From: Marixanthomonas sp002364245
GTDB taxonomy: Bacteria > Bacteroidota > Bacteroidia > Flavobacteriales > Flavobacteriaceae
Assembly: GCA_963973455.1 (NCBI GenBank)
Contig: CAXAZF010000006.1
Coordinates: forward strand, 62,001-126,000
Direction of reading: 5' to 3'
Length of the DNA: 64,000 nucleotides
The notes below the pieces were generated by a model. It saw only the letters and a program-made list of their open reading frames with translations. It searched no databases and was not told the origin of the DNA. The position numbers and the translations under genes were made by a program. This document shows positions 42,414 to 51,392 of the stretch, one piece after another; position 1 is the stretch's first letter, and each line of letters begins with the position of its first letter.

Positions 42414-43115
42414 TTAGAAAATTTCTGATACAACTTTTTCTTCCTGAAGATCTTCGTACCGCATTTCTATCTTTTCATTTTTCACAATTTGAGTAATACT
42501 CTTTGTTTTTACAAAGCCACGGTCCATAATCACATCTACATCAAGATCTCCTTCTCCGGCTGTTTTATGAAACTGAAGTAAATCTACAGCATTAGGCTTT
42601 AAGTTATCAAACAAGAAGGTTGAAAACCATTTCTCGCGCTTCTCTTTCATCTCTTTGGTGTACAATAAAGAAGAAGACCAAATTTGTGGGGCCAAGGGTT
42701 TTTCTGTGAAATAAACTTGAGTTTCATCCCAAACCAATTCATAAATTCGCAAATGTTTTGCCCAATCTACCATTATAAGTGTAAAAGGCTCAATACCATC
42801 AAAATTATACTTTTCAATTTCTGAAACAGCATCATCTTTTGTTAAAAGGTCTGTAACAATAATACCACGACTCATTCGATAAGCATCTTTACGCTCGTGG
42901 GCCGTAAAACCACCATTAAGCAAACAAATAAGACGCTTTTTTTCACTTAGCCCTATCCATGTGCCACCAGCCAATTCATCTTTCGGATATAACAACCTAG
43001 TACTATTTTCAACGTATGTATTAGGAACCAAGGTATTTCTTCCTGGCGCTTCATCACGATTAGAGGTTAAAACAAACCCATTATTAGATGTCGGAATAAA
43101 AGTTAGCGTACACAT
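42414..43115 (-). CDS. NRDE/TANGO2-family protein
   Basis: 233 aa. The N-terminus MCTLTFIPTSNNGFVLTSNRDE contains the family-defining NRDE at residues 19-22 and a conserved Cys at residue 2, a possible N-terminal nucleophile. LAGGTWIGLSEKKRLICLLNGG follows. Eukaryotic TANGO2 is implicated in lipid and heme handling, while the bacterial role is unknown. Cytoplasmic by sequence. It lies 3 bases from apaG on the opposite strand. Confidence 0.88.
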   Translation of the reverse strand: MCTLTFIPTSNNGFVLTSNRDEAPGRNTLVPNTYVENSTRLLYPKDELAGGTWIGLSEKKRLICLLNGGFTAHERKDAYRMSRGIIVTDLLTKDDAVSEIEKYNFDGIEPFTLIMVDWAKHLRIYELVWDETQVYFTEKPLAPQIWSSSLLYTKEMKEKREKWFSTFLFDNLKPNAVDLLQFHKTAGEGDLDVDVIMDRGFVKTKSITQIVKNEKIEMRYEDLQEEKVVSEIF

Positions 43116-43261
43116 AGCTATTCAGTCTATAATTCTTTCTGAAAATTACAAAAAACCCAGCTATCTACGAGAAAAGTTTCATTATAAAACATAAGTCTTC
43201 TCAGCTTCTATAAACGAATAACTTAACAACCCAATAACATAAATTCTCCAACCTAAATTTG

Positions 43262-43269
43262 TACCTTTG
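43262..43269 (+). promoter_or_regulatory. -7 promoter box for pruA
   Basis: TACCTTTG fits TAnnTTTG, 41 bases before the ATG at 43311. The leader in between is AT-rich. Confidence 0.5.
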
Positions 43270-43310
43270 CACCCTTATAAGTATGAACATATTAAAAATT
43301 AAATAAACCT

Positions 43311-44942
43311 ATGGGAAAAGGATTTTTTGAAGTACCGGTAGCCGAAAACGAGCCAATCTTGAGCTACGCTCCCGGAACTCCTGAACGAGAAGAAGTTTTA
43401 AAAGCCTACAAAGAGATGTACAACAGCACCATAGATGTGCCGCTTTACATTAACGGAAAAGATATTGAGACTGGAGATACCGCTACTATGGCACCTCCGC
43501 ACGATCATAAACATGCATTGGGCGTTTATCATAAAGCTGAAAAAAAACATATTGAAGACGCCATAGAAGGTGCTTTAGAAGCTAGAAAAAAATGGGCTAA
43601 AATGCCTTGGGAAAACCGAGCTGCTATTTTTCTTCGCGCTGCTGAATTGATTGCTGGACCCTACCGAGCCAAGATTAATGCAGCTACCATGTTGGGGCAA
43701 TCTAAAAATATTTTTCAAGCTGAAATAGATTCGGCTTGTGAGTTAATTGACTTTTTACGCTTCAACGTTCAGTCAATGATTGAAATCTACAAGGAGCAAC
43801 CAGAATCTACATCGGCTGCTTGGAATAGATTGGAATACCGCCCATTAGAAGGTTTCGTATATGCAATCACTCCTTTTAACTTTACCGCAATTGCTGGAAA
43901 CCTTCCTTCAAGTGCTGCGTTAATGGGGAACGTTGCTATCTGGAAACCTAGTGATAGCCAAGTATATTCAGCAAAAGTAGTGTTGGATGTATTTAAAGAA
44001 GCTGGTGTACCAGATGGTGTAATTAATATGGTAATGGGTGACCCAGAAATGATCACAGATACCATTTTGGCAAGTCCAGACTTTAGCGGATTGCACTTTA
44101 CAGGTTCTACAACGGTGTTTAAAAACATCTGGAAACAGATAGGAAATAACATCCATAACTACAAAACATACCCTCGTATTGTTGGTGAAACAGGTGGAAA
44201 AGACTTCATTATTGCACATAAAACTTCAAACCCGAAGCAAGTAGCAACTGCTATTTCAAGGGGTGCTTTTGAATTTCAAGGTCAAAAATGTAGTGCGGCC
44301 AGTCGTTGCTATATCCCAAAAAGTATTTGGGGCGATGTGAAAAAATATGTTCAGGAAGATTTAAAGTCCTTTAAAATGGGAACGCCTGAAAATATGGACA
44401 ATTTCATCAATGCAGTGATTCATGAAGTCTCTTTTGATAAATTGGCAAGTTATATTGACCAAGCCAAAAAAGATGACAACGCTGAAATTATTGCAGGTGG
44501 TGATTATGATAAAAGCGAAGGGTACTTCATTCAGCCTACGGTTATTAAAACTGAAGACCCTAAATACACTACTATGTGTACTGAACTTTTCGGTCCAGTA
44601 GTAACCATTTATGTGTATGAGGATGACAAATGGGAAGAAACACTTCATTTAGTTGATGGAACAAGCGAATATGCTTTAACAGGTGCCGTATTTAGTGAAG
44701 ATAGATACGCACTGCAACAAGGTGTGGATATTCTTGAAAATGCAGCAGGAAACTTCTACTTAAATGACAAACCAACAGGTGCTGTTGTAGGACAACAACC
44801 ATTTGGTGGTGCACGAGCAAGCGGAACAAATGATAAAGCTGGAAGCAAATTAAACCTATACCGCTGGATTTCGCCACGTATGGTTAAAGAAACGTTTGTT
44901 TCACCAACTGATTACAGATATCCATTTTTAGGTGAAGATTAA
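43311..44942 (+). CDS. pruA: L-glutamate gamma-semialdehyde (P5C) dehydrogenase
   Basis: 543 aa aldehyde dehydrogenase of the group-1 P5C type that oxidises glutamate semialdehyde to glutamate in proline breakdown. Visible: YAITPFNFTAIAGNLPSSAA, HFTGSTTVFKNIW, the general base in IVGETGGKDFIIAH, the nucleophile Cys in FEFQGQKCSAASRCY, and FGGARASGTNDKAGS at the end. Length is typical of the mitochondrial-type enzymes. No proline dehydrogenase gene is adjacent. It ends with a clear terminator. Confidence 0.94.
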   Translation: MGKGFFEVPVAENEPILSYAPGTPEREEVLKAYKEMYNSTIDVPLYINGKDIETGDTATMAPPHDHKHALGVYHKAEKKHIEDAIEGALEARKKWAKMPWENRAAIFLRAAELIAGPYRAKINAATMLGQSKNIFQAEIDSACELIDFLRFNVQSMIEIYKEQPESTSAAWNRLEYRPLEGFVYAITPFNFTAIAGNLPSSAALMGNVAIWKPSDSQVYSAKVVLDVFKEAGVPDGVINMVMGDPEMITDTILASPDFSGLHFTGSTTVFKNIWKQIGNNIHNYKTYPRIVGETGGKDFIIAHKTSNPKQVATAISRGAFEFQGQKCSAASRCYIPKSIWGDVKKYVQEDLKSFKMGTPENMDNFINAVIHEVSFDKLASYIDQAKKDDNAEIIAGGDYDKSEGYFIQPTVIKTEDPKYTTMCTELFGPVVTIYVYEDDKWEETLHLVDGTSEYALTGAVFSEDRYALQQGVDILENAAGNFYLNDKPTGAVVGQQPFGGARASGTNDKAGSKLNLYRWISPRMVKETFVSPTDYRYPFLGED

Positions 44943-44961
44943 TCATCTAAATTATGTATTT

Positions 44962-44989
44962 AAAAAGCCCCTTAATTGGGGCTTTTTTT
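44962..44989 (+). terminator. Terminator after pruA
   Basis: AAAAAGCCCC pairs with GGGGCTTTTT across TTAATT, followed by more T residues, 20 bases past the pruA stop. Confidence 0.88.
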
Positions 44990-45024
44990 ATGTTTGATGG
45001 TGCTTTAATTTCTCTCTTTTGTTG

Positions 45025-45032
45025 TATCTTTT
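45025..45032 (+). promoter_or_regulatory. -7-like box, 4 nt before the NUDIX start
   Basis: TATCTTTT (one mismatch to TAnnTTTG) ends 4 bases before the ATG at 45037. Upstream in-frame TTG codons at 45019 and 45022 lie in or before this box and are unlikely starts. Confidence 0.4.
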
Positions 45033-45036
45033 TACT

Positions 45037-45615
45037 ATGAAATATACCATCAAAAATGAACAAGTAGTTTTTAACGACCATTATAAAATTTTAAAGGCTC
45101 AGGCAACATATGATACATTTAATGGAGACACCATTAAAACTAAAAGATTAGCTTTTCATAGAGGAGATTCTGTTGCTGTTGTACTTTACGAAAAAGATAC
45201 GGACAGCATTTTATTAACAAAACAATTTAGATACCCCACCACACAACATAACGAAGGCTGGATATTAGAAATACCCGCAGGTTCTCTTGAAAAAGACGAA
45301 AACCCGTCAAGCTGTATGGAACGTGAAGTTATGGAAGAATTAGGCTATAAAATCAATACACCTCAACTTGTCTCCCAATTCTATACATCTCCTGGAGGTT
45401 CAACCGAGAAGCTTTCTCTTTTTTACGCTGAAGTATCTTCAGAAGATAGAACCGAAAAAGGAGGCGGTGTTAAAAGTGAGGATGAAGATATTCAATTGAT
45501 AAAAATTCCGGTTGAGGAATTGGGCATATATCTTTTAGAAAAAATAATAGACGCTAAGACCATTATTGGGTTACAATGGTTTTTGTTTCAGAAAATAAAC
45601 GATGTTAAACGCTGA
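45037..45615 (+). CDS. NUDIX hydrolase, ADP-ribose pyrophosphatase type
   Basis: 192 aa from the ATG at 45037. The Nudix box is perfect: G-x5-E-x7-REVMEELGY, in GSLEKDENPSSCMEREVMEE. Preceding strands (AVVLYEKDTDSILLTKQFRY, GWILEIPAG) and the following STEKLSLFYAEV match the ADP-ribose/NDP-sugar pyrophosphatase branch (NudF-like). It clears nucleoside diphosphate derivatives in the cytoplasm; the exact substrate is not certain. Convergent with rsmG. Confidence 0.88.
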   Translation: MKYTIKNEQVVFNDHYKILKAQATYDTFNGDTIKTKRLAFHRGDSVAVVLYEKDTDSILLTKQFRYPTTQHNEGWILEIPAGSLEKDENPSSCMEREVMEELGYKINTPQLVSQFYTSPGGSTEKLSLFYAEVSSEDRTEKGGGVKSEDEDIQLIKIPVEELGIYLLEKIIDAKTIIGLQWFLFQKINDVKR

Positions 45616-45638
45616 TTTTTATTATAGAATGAAGAAAA

Positions 45639-46268
45639 TCATCCTTTATACTTTAAGGGCAGGTGTACCACACATTTTGTTTCAAAAAAATCTTCTTCAA
45701 AATAATTGGTCAAATTATAAACGGTTGCTTTCGGGAAGTTAGCAAGTTCTTCGGTAAGATCACCTCCTTTTAAATAAAGAACTCCATTTTTAAGTTCGTG
45801 TGTGCTTTTTTTGGCAACCCTTCCCTTTATCCAGCGTACAAAAGTCTCCATCTGTGCCACAGCACGGCTTACTATAAAATCATATTGTCCAGATATATTT
45901 TCAGCTCGATCGTTGGTTATCGTTACATTTTTCAAACTTAACCCTTCTGAAACTTCTTCAACTACTTTAATTTTTTTCCCGATGCTATCCACTAAATGAA
46001 AGTGTACTTCAGGAAATAAAATTGCTAACGGTATACCTGGAAAACCACCTCCTGTTCCAATATCCAAAACCTTGGCACCCTTTTTAAATGGCTGAACTTT
46101 AGCAATCCCTACTGAATGAAGAACGTGACGTAAATACAATTCGTCAATATCTTTACGGGAAACAACATTTATTTTCAGGTTCCAGTCGTGGTAAAGGGCT
46201 TCTAGTTTAGCAAATTGTTTTTGCTGATTTTCAGAAAGATGTGGGAAATACTTTAAAATTAAATCCAT
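45639..46268 (-). CDS. rsmG: 16S rRNA (guanine527-N7)-methyltransferase
   Basis: 209 aa GidB family enzyme. SAM motif VLDIGTGGGFPGIPLAILFP (around residues 67-86), VHFHLVDSIGKKIKVV, NDRAENISGQYDFIVSRAVAQM, and LYLKGG near the end are diagnostic. It modifies G527 of 16S rRNA; loss gives low-level streptomycin resistance in other bacteria. A TACTTTTG box lies 17 bases upstream of the ATG. Confidence 0.94.
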   Translation of the reverse strand: MDLILKYFPHLSENQQKQFAKLEALYHDWNLKINVVSRKDIDELYLRHVLHSVGIAKVQPFKKGAKVLDIGTGGGFPGIPLAILFPEVHFHLVDSIGKKIKVVEEVSEGLSLKNVTITNDRAENISGQYDFIVSRAVAQMETFVRWIKGRVAKKSTHELKNGVLYLKGGDLTEELANFPKATVYNLTNYFEEDFFETKCVVHLPLKYKG

Positions 46269-46285
46269 AAAAGAAATCTATATCA

Positions 46286-46293
46286 CAAAAGTA
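46286..46293 (-). promoter_or_regulatory. -7 promoter box for rsmG
   Basis: Minus-strand TACTTTTG fits TAnnTTTG, 17 bases before the rsmG ATG at 46268. Confidence 0.5.
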
Positions 46294-46399
46294 TGCTTTA
46301 TAGATAAATTTTCTATGGTTGCGGCAAGGTATTTGCTTAAAGATATGTATTTTTATCCATTAATTTTTTCAGAAGGATTTCTGTACAAATACAAACTAA

Positions 46400-47500
46400 G
46401 TGAACACTCCTCATATTAAATTTTCGCGCGTAGATTCAGCTAAATTTTTTAGAACATTAAACAAACGCGTAAACTCTTATTTCAAGGAAAACAAGATACA
46501 ACGTACTGGTAATTGGAAATTACACATAAAGACAGTTGTTATGTTTTCGCTCTACCTCACCCCTTATTTTTTATTGTTAACTCTAGATTTTCCTACTTGG
46601 GCACAAATACTTTTTACAATCGTTATGGGTGTAGGAATGGCAGGTGTGGGCATGAATGTAATGCATGACGCAAATCACGGCTCATATTCTTCAAAAAAAT
46701 GGATTAATAAAGTAATGGGTAGCAGTATGTACATTCTTGCCGGAAATGTCTATAATTGGCAAGTACAACATAATGTGTTACACCATACCTATACAAATAT
46801 ACACGGTCACGATGAAGATATGGAAGCCGGTAGAATCATTCGATTTTCAAAGCATGCTAAATGGCGACGTTTTCATAAATTTCAACAATATTACAGTGTT
46901 TTCTTATACGGGTTGCTAACCTTTAATTGGGCACTAACAACTGATTTTAAACAGACCAAACGCTATTTATCAAAAAAATTATCTTACGGAAAACTACCTA
47001 AGCCCATTACGCAATGGAGTTTGTTAATAATTACTAAGCTAATCTATATGGGAGTTTGGATCGTAATCCCTATTTTATTTTTTAACATCGCTTGGTGGAA
47101 AATATTAATAGGCTTTTTCATTATGCACTATGTTGCCGGCCTCATTTTAAGTATTGTGTTTCAGCTGGCACACATCGTAGAAGATACCGATATGCCGTTA
47201 CCAGATAAAACTGGGAATATGAAAAACACCTGGGCAATCCATCAACTGTTCACTACCGTTAATTTTTCTACAAAAAATAAAATAGTAAACTGGTTTACTG
47301 GCGGGTTGAATCATCAAGTGGAACACCATATTTTTCCAAATATCAGTCACGTACATTACTCTAAAATTTCAGAAATTGTACGCGAAACTGCATTAGAGTT
47401 TAACCTTCCATACAACGAGTACAAGACAACAAGAAGTGCCATTATAGCACACTTTAAATATTTAAAACAAATGGGGCTAAAGCCCTCAATACCTGCATAA
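46400..47500 (+). CDS. Membrane fatty-acid desaturase, three-histidine-box type
   Basis: 366 aa di-iron desaturase introducing double bonds into acyl chains. The start is GTG at 46400; the next in-frame Met lies after the first conserved segment. Histidine boxes: MHDANHGSYS (HxxxH), HNVLHHTYTNIHGH (HxxHH) and NHQVEHHIFPNISH (QxxHH). The Q in box 3 and the overall layout resemble front-end/linoleoyl-CoA-type desaturases, but there is no cytochrome b5 domain. Four or more helices separate the boxes. The aminotransferase gene starts 9 bases downstream. Confidence 0.9.
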   Translation: MNTPHIKFSRVDSAKFFRTLNKRVNSYFKENKIQRTGNWKLHIKTVVMFSLYLTPYFLLLTLDFPTWAQILFTIVMGVGMAGVGMNVMHDANHGSYSSKKWINKVMGSSMYILAGNVYNWQVQHNVLHHTYTNIHGHDEDMEAGRIIRFSKHAKWRRFHKFQQYYSVFLYGLLTFNWALTTDFKQTKRYLSKKLSYGKLPKPITQWSLLIITKLIYMGVWIVIPILFFNIAWWKILIGFFIMHYVAGLILSIVFQLAHIVEDTDMPLPDKTGNMKNTWAIHQLFTTVNFSTKNKIVNWFTGGLNHQVEHHIFPNISHVHYSKISEIVRETALEFNLPYNEYKTTRSAIIAHFKYLKQMGLKPSIPA

Positions 47501-47509
47501 TTTACCTAT

Positions 47510-48700
47510 ATGAAGCAACAACTTTCTGACCGCGTTAACAAAATGGCCACATCTGCTACGCTTGCCATGGCAGCCAAAGCAAGGGAACTTCGAGAAGAAG
47601 GAAGAGACATCATTGGGCTTAGTTTAGGCGAACCAGATTTTACGGTTCCAGAGTTTGTAAAGGAAGCCGCTATAAGTGCCATTACTGAAGATTATCACGC
47701 ATACACCCCTGTTGATGGTTACGGAGAGTTAAAACAAGCCATTATTAAAAAATTTAAACGAGACAACAATCTTGAATACAAACCTTCACAAATTGTTGTT
47801 TCTACAGGTGCCAAACAATCATTGGCTAACTTAGCACAGGTTTTACTCAACGAAGGAGATGAAGTTTTGTTGCCAGCACCATATTGGGTAAGTTATAGTG
47901 ATATAGCCAAAGTGGCCGAGGGTGTTCCGGTAGAAATAAAAACTAGTATTGAAACCGACTTTAAAGTTACCCCAGAAGCACTGGAAGCAGCTATTACCCC
48001 AAAGACAAAAATGATTATGTATAGTTCGCCCTGCAACCCTAGTGGTTCAGTTTATAGCCGGGATGAGCTTCGTGCCTTAGCAGATGTTTTAGTAAAGCAT
48101 CCAGACATTATCGTAGTCAGTGATGAAATATACGAGCATATTAATTTTACTGGCGAACATGCTTCAATGGCTCAATTTGACGATATGTACAACCGTACCG
48201 TTACCGTAAATGGAGTTTCAAAAGCATTCGCCATGACAGGCTGGAGAATAGGTTTTATTGGTGGTCCCGAATGGATTGCAAAAGCCTGTACAAAAATGCA
48301 AGGCCAAGTAACCAGCGGTGCTAATTGTATTGCACAACGTGCCACTATAACCGCCTTAGAAGCATCCCCTTCTAAAATCAAATACATGGTGGAAGCGTTC
48401 AAAGGGCGTAGAAAACTTATTTTAGACTTACTTTCTGAAATTCCCGGGATAAAAACCAACGAACCAGAAGGCGCTTTTTATGTGTTTCCAGATGTTTCAA
48501 GTTTCTTCGGAAAAACCATAAACGGCACCAAAATCAATAACGCTACTGACTTCTCATTGTTCTTATTGGAAGACGCCTTAGTGGCAACCGTAACAGGTGA
48601 AGCTTTTGGCGATCCAAATTGCATTCGTCTTTCTTATGCAGCTTCCGAAGCAGATATTGTAGAAGCTATGAAACGGATTAAAAAAGTACTTTCAGAATAA
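47510..48700 (+). CDS. Class I PLP-dependent aminotransferase, aspartate type
   Basis: 396 aa fold-type I aminotransferase of the AspC Ib group. GLSLGEPDFTVPEFVKEA, YTPVDGYGELKQAI, SSPCNPSGSVYSRDEL, VVSDEIYEHINF, and the PLP lysine in NGVSKAFAMTGWRIGF are all in order, with the C-terminal Arg in CIRLSYAASE. The probable reaction is aspartate + 2-oxoglutarate to oxaloacetate + glutamate. It is flanked by the desaturase and purT genes on the same strand (gaps of 9 and 21 bases). Confidence 0.92.
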   Translation: MKQQLSDRVNKMATSATLAMAAKARELREEGRDIIGLSLGEPDFTVPEFVKEAAISAITEDYHAYTPVDGYGELKQAIIKKFKRDNNLEYKPSQIVVSTGAKQSLANLAQVLLNEGDEVLLPAPYWVSYSDIAKVAEGVPVEIKTSIETDFKVTPEALEAAITPKTKMIMYSSPCNPSGSVYSRDELRALADVLVKHPDIIVVSDEIYEHINFTGEHASMAQFDDMYNRTVTVNGVSKAFAMTGWRIGFIGGPEWIAKACTKMQGQVTSGANCIAQRATITALEASPSKIKYMVEAFKGRRKLILDLLSEIPGIKTNEPEGAFYVFPDVSSFFGKTINGTKINNATDFSLFLLEDALVATVTGEAFGDPNCIRLSYAASEADIVEAMKRIKKVLSE

Positions 48701-48721
48701 ATAATTCAAAAAATATAATTG

Positions 48722-49885
48722 ATGGCAACCATACTTTTACTTGGCAGTGGCGAACTGGGAAAAGAATTTACTATAGCCGCGCAACGTATAGGCCAAACCA
48801 TCATTGCTGTAGATAGCTATGAGAAAGCCCCAGCTATGCAAGTAGCAGATAGCTTTGAAGTCATCAATATGCTAGATGGTGATGCTTTAGACGCTATTGT
48901 TGAAAAACACAAACCAGATTATATTGTCCCAGAGATTGAAGCTATCCGCACAGAACGCTTCTACGAATATGAAAAACAAGGTTACACAGTGGTTCCTTCA
49001 GCAAAAGCTGCCAATTATACCATGAACCGGAAGGCCATTCGTGATCTGGCCGCGAAAGAATTAGGCATTAAAACCGCCGATTACCGTTATGCAACTTCTG
49101 CAGAAAGCTTACAAAAAGCTGTTTCTGAAATTGGCATGCCGTGTGTTGTAAAGCCGCTAATGTCTTCTAGCGGAAAAGGACAAAGCACTATAAAAACCGA
49201 AGCAGACATTGAAAAAGCGTGGCAATATTCTCAAGAAGGTTCCCGTGGAGACGTGGCTGAAGTAATTGTAGAGGCTTTCGTTAATTTTAACTACGAAATC
49301 ACCTTACTCACTGTGACGCAAAGAAACGGTGAAACTCTTTTTTGCCCGCCTATTGGCCATAGACAAGAACGCGGTGACTATATGGAAAGTTGGCAACCTG
49401 CGTCTATGGAAGACATTCATTTAAAAACCGCCCAAGAAATGGCAGCTAAAGTAACCAAATCGCTCACGGGAGCAGGTATTTGGGGAGTTGAATTTTTTGT
49501 AGCTGATGATGGTGTTTACTTTTCTGAACTTTCACCAAGACCTCACGATACGGGGATGGTCACCTTGGCCAACACCCAAAATTTTAATGAATTCGAACTA
49601 CACTTACGAGCTATATTAGGACTTCCTATTCCTGAAATTACACAAGAAAAAATTGGTGCCAGCGCAGTAATTTTAGCATCAGGTGATTCAAAAGACCCTA
49701 CTTTTGAAGGGTTGGAAATTGTTTCGGCAACCTCAAAATGTGATTTTAGATTATTCGGAAAACCCACCGCTAGACCTTATAGACGGATGGGGGTAGTTGT
49801 TACTTATGATTCTGTAGATAGTTTAGTTTCCGAAGTAACAAAGAAAGCAAGAAAATTAGCAGATAAAATTGAAGTAAAGCTTTAA
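48722..49885 (+). CDS. purT: Formate-dependent phosphoribosylglycinamide formyltransferase
   Basis: 387 aa ATP-grasp enzyme forming FGAR from GAR, formate and ATP in purine synthesis, independent of folate. The N-terminal domain opens ILLLGSGELGKEF, then the ATP-grasp blocks CVVKPLMSSSGKGQS and VIVEAFVNFNYEITLL, and the metal/substrate block YFSELSPRPHDTGMVTL. ATG at 48722 is preferred over the adjacent in-frame TTG at 48719. It is convergent with trkH, with only 1 base between the stops. Confidence 0.94.
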   Translation: MATILLLGSGELGKEFTIAAQRIGQTIIAVDSYEKAPAMQVADSFEVINMLDGDALDAIVEKHKPDYIVPEIEAIRTERFYEYEKQGYTVVPSAKAANYTMNRKAIRDLAAKELGIKTADYRYATSAESLQKAVSEIGMPCVVKPLMSSSGKGQSTIKTEADIEKAWQYSQEGSRGDVAEVIVEAFVNFNYEITLLTVTQRNGETLFCPPIGHRQERGDYMESWQPASMEDIHLKTAQEMAAKVTKSLTGAGIWGVEFFVADDGVYFSELSPRPHDTGMVTLANTQNFNEFELHLRAILGLPIPEITQEKIGASAVILASGDSKDPTFEGLEIVSATSKCDFRLFGKPTARPYRRMGVVVTYDSVDSLVSEVTKKARKLADKIEVKL

Positions 49886-49886
49886 T

Positions 49887-51392
49887 TTATCGGTTCCTCC
49901 AAAAGAAAGGCGTTAATAATATCAACACTGTAAAAAGCTCTAAACGCCCTATTAACATTAAAAATGACGCCCACCATTTAGCGGCTGCAGGCAAAGCTCC
50001 ATAATTATTTACAGGCCCTAAATCTCCTAATGCCGGTCCAACATTCCCTAAAGTAGATGCAGCTCCTCCTAAGGCAGTTTTATAATCTAACCCTAACCAA
50101 GAAAAAACCAAAACGCCCATTATAAAGGAAAGCATGTAAAGTATAAAAAAGCCTAATATATTATATACAATTGGCTGTTCTACGGCTTTGTTTTTATAGC
50201 GAACGGGTAAAATTGCATTTGGGTGTAAAGTTCGTTTAAACTCTAAAATACCGTTTTTTATCATTATTAAATGACGAACAATTTTAATACCACCCGCTGT
50301 AGAACCTGCCGACCCACCCAAAAACATTAAACCGAAAAAGAAAACAGTTAAAAACGTAGTCCAAGCTGTGTAATCGGCTGTTACAAAACCAGTGGTTGTC
50401 ACAATTGCTAATACCTGAAATACACCATGCCGAAACGCACTTTCCAATCTGCCCCAAACCATCGGGTGATCTATTGAGGATATTGAAACATCTGCTTTAA
50501 AATATATTAGCAATGCTACTATTATACTAAACGAAACTAAACCGTAACAATACCATATAAACTCGTCGTCCTGCAGTACTTTTGAAAATTTTGTTTTAAA
50601 AGCAAAGTAACTTAATACAAAATTTGTACCCGCCAAAAACATGAAGAAAGCAATTATGTATTGTATAATAGGCTGATCATTCCAGTAAGCGACACTGGTA
50701 TTTTTGGTTGAAAAACCGCCTGTACTCAAAGTACTTAATGAATGGTTTATTGCGTCGAAAAAACTCATTCCCGCCAACTTTAAAAGCAATGTTTCAGCAA
50801 GGGTATATGCTACGTAGATAACCCACAAACGCTTTGCGGTATCAGCTATTCTAGGATGCAACTTATCCCCTCCAGGCCCAGGTGCTTCTGCAGAAAACAA
50901 TTGCATCCCCCCTATTCCCAACAAAGGAAGAATAGCAATTGCTAAAACAATAATACCCATACCGCCAATCCAATGTGTGATGCTACGCCAGAAAAGCACC
51001 CCCTCAGGTAAATTTTCAATATCGCTTAAAATAGAGGCTCCTGTGGTGGTGTAACCACTCATGGTTTCAAAAAAAGCATTGGTAAAGCCAGGTATAGCAC
51101 CTGTAATGAGGTAAGGTAAGGTTCCTATTAATGACATAGAAATCCATCCTAATGTAACAATAAGATAGCCCTCCCTTTTTTGAATTTCTTTTCGGTGGTT
51201 TCTAGTCACTAAAAATGCAGTTCCTCCAATTACCAGAGTAATGAAACCAGCATAAAACATATCTATGACTACTCCATCCTTATATAAATAACTTACAAGA
51301 GCAGATAAGAACATAAATCCTGCATTTACCACTAAGAGTAAACCCAAGAGGTGAAATATAATTTTTAAGTTAAGTCTGGATAAGGACCTCAT
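49887..51392 (-). CDS. trkH: Potassium uptake protein TrkH
   Basis: 501 aa integral membrane K+ channel subunit. All four pore loops are recognisable: GYTTTGASIL, TLSTGGFSTKNTS, VTTTGFVTADYTAW and STLGNVGPALG, each with the filter glycine. The helices in between match the MPM repeat plan. It works with the TrkA regulator encoded immediately upstream, overlapping by 1 base. Confidence 0.94.
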   Translation of the reverse strand: MRSLSRLNLKIIFHLLGLLLVVNAGFMFLSALVSYLYKDGVVIDMFYAGFITLVIGGTAFLVTRNHRKEIQKREGYLIVTLGWISMSLIGTLPYLITGAIPGFTNAFFETMSGYTTTGASILSDIENLPEGVLFWRSITHWIGGMGIIVLAIAILPLLGIGGMQLFSAEAPGPGGDKLHPRIADTAKRLWVIYVAYTLAETLLLKLAGMSFFDAINHSLSTLSTGGFSTKNTSVAYWNDQPIIQYIIAFFMFLAGTNFVLSYFAFKTKFSKVLQDDEFIWYCYGLVSFSIIVALLIYFKADVSISSIDHPMVWGRLESAFRHGVFQVLAIVTTTGFVTADYTAWTTFLTVFFFGLMFLGGSAGSTAGGIKIVRHLIMIKNGILEFKRTLHPNAILPVRYKNKAVEQPIVYNILGFFILYMLSFIMGVLVFSWLGLDYKTALGGAASTLGNVGPALGDLGPVNNYGALPAAAKWWASFLMLIGRLELFTVLILLTPFFWRNR